From positions 1 through 64,000 of the forward strand of contig JALQPE010002746.1 in assembly GCA_030407315.1 (NCBI GenBank): a stretch of DNA of 64,000 nucleotides. Direction: 5' to 3'. Shown in pieces: positions 1-9,536 of the stretch. Below the pieces are notes generated by a model. It had not been told where the DNA came from. It searched no databases and saw only the letters and a list, made by a program, of their open reading frames with translations. This DNA comes from Asparagopsis taxiformis (taxonomy: Eukaryota > Rhodophyta > Florideophyceae > Bonnemaisoniales > Bonnemaisoniaceae). How positions within the stretch are numbered: the stretch's first letter is position 1; every line of letters starts with the position of its first letter. Made by a program: the position numbers and the translations under genes.

Positions 1-125
1 CGTGCGCTCCACTGGATCTGCAGAAGACTCTGGCAGCAGGTATTGGAGTGCATGAAGGAAAAAATTATTGTACGGGTCCGAACATTTCTACAGATGCCTA
101 GAGTCTAATCGTCAGTGTGATTCGA

Positions 126-1435
126 AGACCTCCGTCTGTGTTCTCGGAAATGGACGCGGACGTCCACAACCTCTAGTACACCTAGTATTACTAGGCGGAC
201 GTCCATGTTCTCCAGTATTTTTGGATGTCCGCCTAGAACCGGACGTCCATGCGGTCTAGTACGTCTAGTATTACTAGGGCGACATTCATTGTTTCTAGTA
301 CCACGGATGTCCCCCTCGGGATGGACTTCCGCCATGTCTATGTCCACCTAGGACGGGCGCCGGTTCAGAAATTCAAAATTTCGACCCCAGAAATTTCTGC
401 CGCCGTGCTCGACATGGATGTCCGCATCCATCACGGCGACCACTCTATTTTCCTTGTCGGTCGACTCCAATTTCGTCTTTAATTTTTTCATCCTCTCGCT
501 CACACCCCCTTCCTGTTGGTGCTCACCTCCCCGTACTGTACCTCAAACACCCCAATACCACTCTAGCACGCATTTTCAGATACCTATCCCCGCTTCCACG
601 GTGCACACCTCCATTCCATACCTACTTTTCTGCTCTACCGTACAGATTTCGTATAACCAGTCCTCATACTACCTCAGAATAGGGCAAAACACCCCTATCT
701 CCTCGACCATGCTCTCCCCCATCACCTTTGAAACGTATTGTTCTTCAGTACCCTCTCTCCTCTACCCTCAACCCCTCTCCTTCGCCCTCTACACAACTTC
801 CCCTGCAGCTTACTCTTCCAAAACTCTCACTCCCCATCCCGTACCCGACCTGCTCCACCCCTCCCTCCCTCAGCTGCTCCATGCCCCCACGCCATCCGCA
901 TCTTCGATACCGTATACACCACCACCACCGGCCACGCTCCCGCACTGCGGGGGGCTCCCCCGCCGTATCCCCAGAAACCTCCCCGCTCTGAAACACATAT
1001 CAACAACCCCCACTTCGCACCCTTCCTCCCACTCCCCTCCCTCCCCAAATACAATCCCCCTTCTTCTCCATCACATCCCCACTCACCAGCCAGAACAGAC
1101 GCCACCCCCTCCCCTTCTTTCTCCTCACTTTCCTAAAAACCCCTCCTCTCGGCGCCTTCAACCGCACCCTCCTACGGTCCCACCTAAACACCTCCTCCGC
1201 CCTCACTACCCCAACACCCCGCAGCGTCTCCCCAATCCCCATATATGCTTGTCGGCACTCCTCTCCGAATCACAATCCATTCTAAACCCGCACTCCGTAC
1301 ATTTCCACCTCCCCCTGTACCATCCCAAGATTCCATCCCCCCACAGAACACATCCTCATACCACAGAAGAATTTTCTTCCTCTCATACCTCATCCTTAAA
1401 ACCTCCATCAGCTCCATGTAAATTTCGATGAAATA
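126..1435 (+). repeat. Dispersed repeat A, copy 1 (GGACGTCC-rich head, polypyrimidine body)
   Basis: The first 300 bases carry many copies of the palindrome GGACGTCC and of CTAGTA-type motifs. From about 480 to 1430 the plus strand is almost pure C and T, so one strand reads open for 337 codons of Pro/Ser/His-rich protein (418-1431). I do not call that a gene: the composition alone explains it and the homologous copy does not keep the frame. About 210-840 aligns with 50878-51500 in the same orientation, and a terminal piece (126-166) matches 22805-22852 inverted. It is therefore a mobile or duplicated repeat, of unknown class. Confidence 0.65.
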
Positions 1436-1715
1436 TTTTCTCTACTATGCAATCTCAAACATGTATGAGCCTATGCCTTTCCGCTTTGTCAACCCTGAAT
1501 ATTGGTACTCATGTATTCATAAAATAGGGCCACCCACATCCCTATCCCGTTCTGCAAGCTTTACAAACCACTAGACGCATACTCCACAACTATACAACAA
1601 ACACTACTCGCTATTTCAGACGACGCGGTACACAAGTAGCGTAGTGTCAACCTTCCGTGACGCCTTCCCTGATGCGTACAAGTGGGAAACACGTCTAGAC
1701 GTATATCAGAACTGA

Positions 1716-3690
1716 GTGCGGGAATTTTCGGCACAGGAGATGCTGGGCCACCAAATTGATTTTTCGGAAATTTTAGAATTTCTGGGCTGGCCAGCAATGC
1801 AATCGAGCTGGACATCCACCGGACGTCCATTTCAGGTTGGTCGCGAGAGGGTGGGGCGGGACCATGATGAACAAGGACCAAGACCTTTCCCTGACGTGTT
1901 GAGCCTGAAATCGACCTTCGTGAGACGCGATTTTGGCTTACAGTTGGTGCTAATAGAAGCCAGTGATAGCCCCGATCGGGGCGGCAGCCGGCTCCGGCTT
2001 ACAGTTGGTGCTTACAGACGCCAGTGATAGCCCCCGATCGGGGCCGGCGGTCGGTTCCTGGGGCCGTTGTGGCCAAATTAGACACCCTGATTTGAATTAA
2101 AATTTGGGCTATTCTCAAAAACATGCACATGTGAACATGTTTTTGAGATGGGGGTGTGCCGTACGGCACAATCGACCGCCCAAATCGTTGATTTTTGCAA
2201 GATTTTTTGTGCCCGAAATTTTAGAATTTCTGGGCTGGCCAGCAGTGCATCTGAGCTGGACATCCACCGGACGTCCATTTCAGGTTGGTCGTGTGCTGCC
2301 TACATCCACGCATTGCAGAAACTAAGCCAGCGGGTTCACTACTAATACAAAGTACACGGAATATGAGTAACGTGATAGGTGAGTAGTGTTTGTGGTTGAG
2401 GGAGTAAGGCGGGACCATTATGAAACACGGAAGAAGATGCGTACCTAGCATAACTTAGGCTTGAAGCCTGGAATCGACCCATCTTTCGGCGCCATTTAGC
2501 CTCACAGTTAGTGCTTACAGAAGCCAGTGATGACCCCGCTCGGGGCGGCGGTCGGTTCCTGGGGCCGTTGTGGCCAAATTAGACACCCTGATTTGAATTA
2601 AAATTTGGGCTATTCTCAAAACATGCACATGTGAACATGTTTTTGAGATGGGGGTGTGCCGTACGGCACAATCGACCGCCCAAATCGATGTTTTTTGCAA
2701 TTTTTTCTGTGCCCGAATTTTAGAATTTCTGGGCTGGCCAGCAATGCAATCGAGCTGGACATCCACCGGACGTCCATTTCAGGTTGGTCGTGAGAGAGCG
2801 GGGCGGGACCATGATGGAACAAGGACCAAGACCTGTCCCTGGCGTATTGAGCCTGAAATTGACCCTTCGTCAGACGCCATTTAGCCTTACAGTTGGTGCT
2901 TACAGAAGCCAGTGATGCCCCGATCGGGGCGGTGGCCGGTGCCTGGGCCGTTGTGGCCAAATTAGACACCCTGATTTGAATTAAAATTTGGGCTATTCTC
3001 AAAAACATGCACATGTGAACATGTTTTTGAGATGGGGGTGTGCCGTACGGCACAATCGACCCGCCCAAATCGTTGATTTTTGCAAGATTTTTTTGTGCCC
3101 GAAATTGTAGAATTTCTGGGCTGGCCAGCAGTGCATCTGAGATGGACATCCACCGGACGTCCATTTCAGGTTGGTCGTGTGCTGCCTACATCCACGCATT
3201 GCAGCAACTAAGCAGGCGAGTTCACTACTCATACAAAGTGCACGGAATACGAGTAACGTGATGGGTGAGTAGTGTTTGTCGTGGAGGAGTAAGGCAGGAC
3301 CATGATGGAACAGGGGAAACGATGTCACCCTAGCATAACTTAGGCTTGAAGCCTGGAATCGACCCATCGTTAGGCGCCATTTAGCCTTACAGTTAGTGCT
3401 TACAGAAGCCAGTGATGACCCCGCTCGGGGCGGCGGTTCCGGTGCCTGGGGCCGTTGTGGCCAAATTAGACACCCTGATTTGAATTAAAATTTGGGCTAT
3501 TCTCAAAAACATGCACATGTGAACATGTTTTTGAGATGGGGGTGTGCCGTACGGCACAATCGACCGCCCAAATCGATGTTTTTTGCAATATTTTTTTGTG
3601 CCCGAAATTGTAGAATTTCTGGGCCGGCCAGGAATGCATCTGAGTTGGACATCCACCGGACGTCCATTTCAGGTGATCGTGTATCGTGCA
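1716..3690 (+). repeat. R1 satellite array 1 (dimeric, ~885-bp period)
   Basis: Four copies of a core begin near 2079, 2573, 2955 and 3457, preceded by a partial copy near 1729. The distances between equivalent points alternate (about 501, 380 and 508 bp), so the true unit is a dimer of about 885 bp with two spacer types. Each core carries, in order: an AT-rich stretch, an inverted repeat around ACATGT (CAAAAACATG ... CATGTTTTTG), the perfect palindrome GTGCCGTACGGCAC, a GAAATT/AATTTC inverted repeat, CTGGCCAG, and GGACGTCC. A second array lies at 8215-9340, and single inverted cores lie at 13050-13245 and 14345-14515. Many short open frames here are by-products of the repeat. Confidence 0.85.
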
Positions 3691-3948
3691 CGTCCAGCCA
3701 TTACCAGAAGCAAGTTGGCGATGAAGCACGTATAAACCCAATTGTTCTGCTATTTCTAGCATAGACCATCGAGTCTAGAGATGTGAGGGAATCGTCCTGG
3801 AATCATGCTCCAACCCACTAGGGAATGGACAATCTAGTTTGAAAGCATGGAACGGAAGTGCATTATAGTAGGTTCATAGATTGAAAGTGATAAAGGAGAT
3901 GATTATATTCTCGATAATTGTTTGCTAAAGTAGTTGTTGTTAAGATAT

Positions 3949-5971
3949 CTAGCCGTCGGAAAACTGTTCTTCTTCCTCTTCGTCCTCACTATGATAGTGA
4001 ACTAGATATCCAGGTTGTCCCGGCAGAAGAGGCACTACCGGGGCCACACTCGGTGTGTGCATTACATCCTTGCGAGGTTCTGTCGTCTTCATCCGCATCA
4101 TTCGGAGCTGCCCTGTCTTCGGCCTACCATCTTTCTTGACCGGGATGGGAACGTCTTGTGGCGAACATTGACAGGTGCCGGTTGACTTTGCCTTGCAGAC
4201 CGGCGCGGAGCATTGGCGATGACTTCTTCTTCGAATCCCAACCGCCTGATGAAACCAAACGAAACATTGTCGGGAATCGGATACGACGCATTCCTGAAAT
4301 ACGTGTGATACCTCGTTGTCGTGTGTGACACAACTCTGTCGACATGCCCTGCCCCGGCATGTTGTACATGGCCGTGACCGATGAAGACTGAACGTGGCGG
4401 AACGATTACCTTCTTCAGCTTCATCGTCTTGGCGTACATATCTAATTCCAGCGCTTTGGAAAAGACGTACTTGTGGGACCCTGGACACACCCAGATAGGG
4501 AATGGGTCATCTCCGTTGGCAATAACAAAGTAACCCGGAAGTTGATCTTTGCGGTCGCGAGGAGGAACAGGGAAATCATTGTGTGGGACCTGCCGAGGAC
4601 ACCCCTTTCCCGTTATCAAAAACCGTCCCCCAGATGCCGGCATGACAAGTTTTTCTCCGGTAAACCGCACTCCTCCAGCCCTGTCAGCCGGACAAGGATT
4701 CCCAACCACACATCCAGCAGGGCTCGCCGCGTCACAAACTTGAACCGGTCGATATGCGTCTCATCGTTCTCGCATAGTCAACCAGGCAGTGGCGCGTAGA
4801 CGTGAAGCGAGCCCTCCCCTCATTCCGGTTCTTCTCGTCTGTTTCATCGTCCCCCGTATTGACAATGGGACTCCACAGCTGCCGGTTCCCAGGGTCCTTG
4901 TGCACCTGCTCCCCCTCCCACGTTCCCAAAAAGTACCGAAACAATTCTGGTTAGGAATTTCTTCCATGAGACCCAAGTCAAATGGGAACTTGTCCGACGC
5001 ATCTAGGTAGCTTACATCCGCGAAATTGTGCATCACCGTATACCCTCGCTCGTTGATTTCCGTTCGGCAATTGTGGAAGTACGCCATACCAGTGCCGGCC
5101 TCATACGAATCCTTCCAGCTTGTAGACATTCGCGCAACCTGAGCGAAGTCCAGCCTCGAGGGTAGAAACGTCGATGTAGGCTCACACATCGCCTTGGCAG
5201 CCATCTTCCACGCTGCGAAGAACATCGGATAGACGTGATCGATTTCGAATAGCACACGAGCCCGATGTTCTTCCGGAATATGCAGCCCCTCAAACACAGG
5301 GTCCATCGCCACTTGCTTCAAATACCTCACCTCTCTGCCCTCCTCATCGATTTCCACACTCTCCAATAACAACCTGAGCTCAATCGGGGGCAGACAGCCA
5401 ACCCTCACCGATGCGATGACATCCGCGGGACGCTGCGCCAGATGATGCCCTTCGGCTCGGTCTTCGAAATCGTCAGGAAGAGACGGCATACGGTCGTCGA
5501 AGAGGAGGTCGTCTTCAGAAGGAGAGTCACGAACGATGTAACCGTCTTCATCGACTTCCACTCCTTCCGGAACAGTGAATGTAATTGTCACTTCGCGGAC
5601 CCCCTTGCTTTCGACTTGGCCCTCGTCTGCACCCTGTTTGTCTTCCTCGTCCGAAGCGGTATGGACAGATTCTTGGTTGGAGGGAGTCGCACCAGCACGT
5701 TGGTTATCTTGGGGGACAATCTCAACGGCAGAATCGGGGAACGGGCGGAGTCTTCGTCAACCTCATCACCGGAAGCAGTGGCTTGTTGTTGATCGGTGGG
5801 TTTATCAACAACGGCCTGCTCTTCTTCCCCGGCGGATTGTTGTACCACAACCGGCTCTTCTTCCTCGAGGCGTGTGCTCCCCGTCGAGCGAAGTCGCTGT
5901 GAACGGCGGCGGATGCCATGCGAAGCAGGCTCATGTTCGACATTCCGCTGCTTCTTGTGAGTGAGTCTCAC
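3949..5971 (-). pseudogene. 2OG-Fe(II) dioxygenase-like gene, broken by several frame changes
   Basis: Read on the minus strand, an acidic low-complexity part (5971 to about 5740) passes into a 277-codon frame (5591-4761), then into two other frames (about 4935-4765 and 4765-4660), then back into the first (4709-4098). A possible acidic tail ends at 3949. The last long frame has the marks of a double-stranded beta-helix dioxygenase: HND near 4583-4575 as the HxD iron ligands, PGSHK as in phytanoyl-CoA-dioxygenase-like proteins, then a His-rich GHGHVQHAGAG segment for the distal iron histidine, and RYHTYF offering an Arg for 2-oxoglutarate. Substrate unknown; nucleic acid, protein or a small molecule are all possible. 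At least three frame changes without obvious splice sites suggest decay. Small unannotated introns or sequence errors are the alternatives. The upstream ParB-like frame overlaps it by 4 nt. Confidence 0.6.
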
Positions 5972-7122
5972 ATTGGCAGCAGAAGGGCGGCGTTTGCGTC
6001 GAGCCTTAGTCTTCTTCTTAATGTCGGATTGAAAAACTCTTTCAAGTTCGTTTCCAAATCCTGTAAACGCGTGGTTCTCCGTCGCATTCGAACCTCACTG
6101 CTCCGGTCGTCCCCTCTATACATTGCAATGGCATTGGTGAGATGCCATTGCAACTCCTTCGGCTGCTTAACCGACCCAATTGCCATCTCTGTGCTCAGAA
6201 ATGACTTGCGCATAATACTCTTTGGGCGCCCAAACGCAGCGTACAGAGAATTTGCTATTGCAGTCACGCGACGGACGTATGTATAAAAGTCGTTCACGTC
6301 AAAGCGTCCATCCGGACGTCCGCCATGAGCAGGGTTCAAGTACTCCGAAAGACCACGCAAGACGAAGACAAAGTTTTCTTCCAGCAACTCGCGCACTATC
6401 TTGTGGTCCAGGTGCGTTATCCCAATCTCGTTGCGGCGCTCGGAATTGTTCAGCTCACGCAACACGTCGTCGAGAACAGGATGCTTCAGCGTTGCTATAG
6501 CCAAACGCGTCCACCGCCGAGCCGTGTTCGTCGAATTCATCATCCCCATGAACTGCGCCTCGAACAATGTTCGGATGACATCAGACTCACGCAAGTCGCC
6601 AGCGTTTTCCACGTTGTTTGCAACAGCAATCGTACGGATGAACTGCTGGATGGACGACAAGATTCGAACCAGGGAGCGCTCCGTCAGTTGCGTCCCAGTC
6701 GTATGGTTCGACTCTGCACTCTTGTGGATGATCTCATGAGGCTGGAGATCACTGTCGTCCTTGCGGCGAAGGTAGTACACATCCAGAGGCTGAGTAACCC
6801 AGCGCAAGCGGTTTGCCTCCTGTGGCAGCTTGGTTCTGTGCATACGGGTGAGGCGCGTGAAGTCATCCGCAATGCTATGCATAGCATTGAGACGATGCAG
6901 TCCGTCGATCACGGTCACGTTCGCATTGGCATGGAATTTGCCATTCTGGAACAGACGCGTGTCGGCGGACAAATGCGTGTTCTGCGACCTCAGCACCGTC
7001 ACAGTGATACGCGAAGAGCTCACATACCCCACCGCCAACATATTGTTGCGCAGGTCCTCCACGTGGTCTTCTTTGACATCGCGAAGGGTCACGGCCGGTT
7101 CCACTAGCTGCCTCACCAACAC
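5968..7122 (-). CDS. ParB/sulfiredoxin-fold domain protein
   Basis: A 384-codon frame with an N-terminal ParB/Srx-like domain. The conserved box is VIDGLHRLNA at residues 71-80, the place of the G-x-H/R-R motif with which ParB-type proteins bind nucleotide (CTP in ParB itself) or cut DNA. The rest is helical and charged, with an Arg-rich C-terminus. It starts on a non-ATG codon. The frame stays open upstream through 7122 into the region of the preceding gene, and the two frames overlap by 10 nt with a one-base frame change. It also overlaps the next frame downstream by 4 nt. Such tight packing is unusual for a nuclear genome, so I infer that 7874-3949 was once a single long gene (low-complexity head, ParB-like domain, acidic linker, dioxygenase-like domain), now frame-shifted. 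Separate genes remain possible. Confidence 0.55.
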   Translation of the reverse strand: MLVRQLVEPAVTLRDVKEDHVEDLRNNMLAVGYVSSSRITVTVLRSQNTHLSADTRLFQNGKFHANANVTVIDGLHRLNAMHSIADDFTRLTRMHRTKLPQEANRLRWVTQPLDVYYLRRKDDSDLQPHEIIHKSAESNHTTGTQLTERSLVRILSSIQQFIRTIAVANNVENAGDLRESDVIRTLFEAQFMGMMNSTNTARRWTRLAIATLKHPVLDDVLRELNNSERRNEIGITHLDHKIVRELLEENFVFVLRGLSEYLNPAHGGRPDGRFDVNDFYTYVRRVTAIANSLYAAFGRPKSIMRKSFLSTEMAIGSVKQPKELQWHLTNAIAMYRGDDRSSEVRMRRRTTRLQDLETNLKEFFNPTLRRRLRLDANAALLLPM

Positions 7123-7874
7123 AGTCGTCCTTCTCCGACGTAATCCGACGTCACAAACTTGGGCACCATAATTTGCGTCCCCTGCTGCTCACGAATGCTT
7201 TCCGCCACCTCCGGTTCGTCGTCCACCTCGGTTACGTCCTGCGTAGTAGCTTCGGTGACGTTGGAGCGAGCAGGGTGCTTCGTGCCTCCACTGGAGGCTC
7301 TGGCAGAGCGAGCAGGGCGCTTCGTGCCTCCCGAAACCGGGACGGAGCGTGCTGGATGCTTCGTACCCCCCGAACCAGTGATTTCGCCTGCTGGACCGGT
7401 ACTGGGCATCCGTCCCGAGCTGGCCTGGTTCGTCGCTGCGTTGAAGTTTGACGCTGCAGCAGGGGTACGAATGTCGCTAGAGCCATCCTCCGCAGCGGGG
7501 CGCATCATCCGAGTATCCCAAGGGTAAAACGCCGCGGCGTATGCTCCACCCATCGTCTCCGGCGGTCCCTCGGCGCCATCAAACATGTACGGGAACGGGA
7601 GGTCCTTGAACTTGTCCTTAGTCGCAATGTTGCGCACGACGATATAGTCGGCCTCGTCGGTTTCCGGCAGCTTGTGGTTGTGCAGCGTGCGCGGAAGGCC
7701 AACATCGCCACCAGCAGTGCTCACCGAAGCCGTCCCAATATGCACAGCCGCACCGTCCACGTCCGCAAACAAGTCGACATCGACGCCGCGCTTGAGTCCG
7801 CGCGACTCCGCTGACGCGCTCACTTGATCGCCGCAAACCGTTGAAAACAAACTGCTGAAATGCGTATCCGCCAT
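7113..7874 (-). CDS. Low-complexity head protein (probable 5' part of the ParB-like gene)
   Basis: The first good ATG is at 7874 and gives 253 aa. An upstream extension to 8057 has no ATG and looks non-coding. I recognise no family. The C-terminal half has three copies of a short basic motif (GGTKHPARS / GGTKRPARS) separated by Gly/Ser-rich spacers, followed by an acidic stretch, which suggests a disordered, perhaps DNA- or partner-binding region. It ends 10 nt inside the ParB-like frame, which is shifted by one base. The simplest reading is that it is the N-terminus of that protein and that one frame change separates them. Confidence 0.45.
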   Translation of the reverse strand: MADTHFSSLFSTVCGDQVSASAESRGLKRGVDVDLFADVDGAAVHIGTASVSTAGGDVGLPRTLHNHKLPETDEADYIVVRNIATKDKFKDLPFPYMFDGAEGPPETMGGAYAAAFYPWDTRMMRPAAEDGSSDIRTPAAASNFNAATNQASSGRMPSTGPAGEITGSGGTKHPARSVPVSGGTKRPARSARASSGGTKHPARSNVTEATTQDVTEVDDEPEVAESIREQQGTQIMVPKFVTSDYVGEGRLCW

Positions 7875-8157
7875 GGTTGTTGAGTTGGAAAGGAAAAGAG
7901 ATGGTTGACGTTGACGTATTCGAGTGATGTGGATGGTATGTTTCACGTTAAGTTGAAGAATGGTCGTGAACGCCAATCGCTGGAAATAATAACACAATAC
8001 AACCGAAATTTTGTTAGGTACACACCTATCGTGACCGCTGGAATGCAAGACAGGCAATCGAGATGTGAGTGTCCGTTCAGAACGGGCCCGAGTCGGGCTC
8101 TCGAAACCTGACGAGGTGGCGTGAAGCAGGCAGTGTCCTTGATGTGTAATGTGTTAA
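7875..8157. other. Intergenic stretch upstream of the ParB-like locus
   Basis: No gene seen. It should hold the promoter of the minus-strand gene starting at 7874. I see no clear TATA box. It ends at the ACAGCTGTC-containing inverted-repeat end at 8158. Confidence 0.3.
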
Positions 8158-9340
8158 AATTACAGCTGTCAAGCTAGGCGGCTTTTGGGGCGGCTGCGAG
8201 CACCCCTTTATCCGGGGAACACCCTGATTTGAGTTAAAATTTGGGCTATTCTCAAAAACATGCACATGTGAACATGTTTTTGAGATGGGGGTGTGCCGTA
8301 CGGCACAATCGACCCGCCCAAATCGTTGATTTTTGCAAGATTTTTTGTGCCCGAAATTTTAGAATTTCTGGGCTGGCCAGCAGTGCATCTGAGATGGACA
8401 TCCACCGGACGTCCATTTCAGGTTGGTCGTGTGCTGCCTACATCCACGCATTGCAGCAACTAAGCAGGCGGGTTCACTACTAATATAAAGTGCACGGAAT
8501 ATGAGTAACGTGATGGGTGAGTAGTGTTTCTGTTGAGGGAGTAAGGCGGGACCATGATGAAACACGGAAGAAGATTTCTCCCTAGCATAACTTAGGCTTG
8601 AAGCCTGCAATCGGCCCATCTTCCGGCGCCATTTAGCCTCACAGTTAGTGCTTACAGAAGCCAGTGATGACCCCGCTCGGGGCGGCGGCCGGTTCCTGGG
8701 GCCGTTGTGGCCAAATTAGACACCCTGATTTGAATTAAAATTTGGGCTATTCTCAAAAACATGCACATGTGAACATGTTTTTGAAATGGGGGTGTGCCGT
8801 ACGGCACAAACGACCCGCTGAAATCGTTGATTTTTTACAATTTTTTTGTGCCCGAAATTTTAGAATTTCCGGGCTGGCCAGCAGTGCAATCGAGCTGGAC
8901 ATCCACCGGACGTGCATTTCAGGTTGGTCGTGAGAGAGTGGGGTGGGACCATGATGGAACAAGGACCAAGACCTGTCCCTGGCGTATTGAGCCTGAAATT
9001 GACCCTTTGTCAGACGCCATTTAGCCTTACAGTTAGTGCTTACAGAAGCCAGTGACAACCCCACTCGGGGCGGCGGTCGGTTCCTGGGGCCGTTGTGGCC
9101 AAATTAGACACCCTGATTTGAATTAAATTTGGGCTATTCTCAAAAACATGCACATGTGAACATGTTTTTGAGATGGGGGTGTGCCGTACGGCACAATCGA
9201 CCCGCTGAAATCGATGTTTTTTGCAATATTTTTTCTGCCCTGAATTGTAGAATTTCTGGGCTGGACAGCAATGCAACTGAGCTGGACATCCACCGGGCGT
9301 CCATTTCAACTTGGTCTTGTATTTTGCATCTGCACGCATA
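8158..9340 (+). repeat. R1 satellite array 2, with inverted-repeat end 8158-8400
   Basis: Three R1 cores lie here, with equivalent points near 8257, 8757 and 9144 (spacing 500 then 387 bp), the same dimeric arrangement as array 1. The array is preceded by a short unique head (AATTACAGCTGTC ... GCGAGCACCCC) that occurs in the opposite orientation at about 14520-14562. 8158-8400 and 14345-14562 therefore form an imperfect inverted repeat of roughly 220-240 bp. The copy at 8158 has an extra ~14 bp in the GC-rich head. The methyltransferase-SET gene lies between the two ends. Confidence 0.75.
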
Positions 9341-9536
9341 ACAGCAACCAAGCAGTCAGGTTCACTGCTCGGACGAAGTGCACCTAGAGTGTGAACGATT
9401 GGTTTTTGACAGGCGAGTACTGCCGAATAGGTTTCACCCTGGACTAATGGTGGCTGGACATTCTGCATTATATGATATACTTCAACTCTGGAACGTAGCT
9501 TTATTTGTAGTCGAAATGAAAACATCTTTCGTGACC

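Noticed and set aside
418..1431. 337-codon Pro/Ser/His-rich open frame
   Set aside because: C/T-rich composition removes stop codons on this strand; the homologous repeat at 50.9 kb does not keep the frame.
2616..3164. 182-codon and many smaller frames in the R1 arrays
   Set aside because: They recur only because the repeat recurs; codons are the repeat read in different phases.
7113..7122. Programmed frameshift joining the head frame to the ParB-like frame
   Set aside because: No slippery heptamer or stable downstream structure that I can see; decay is simpler given further frame breaks downstream.
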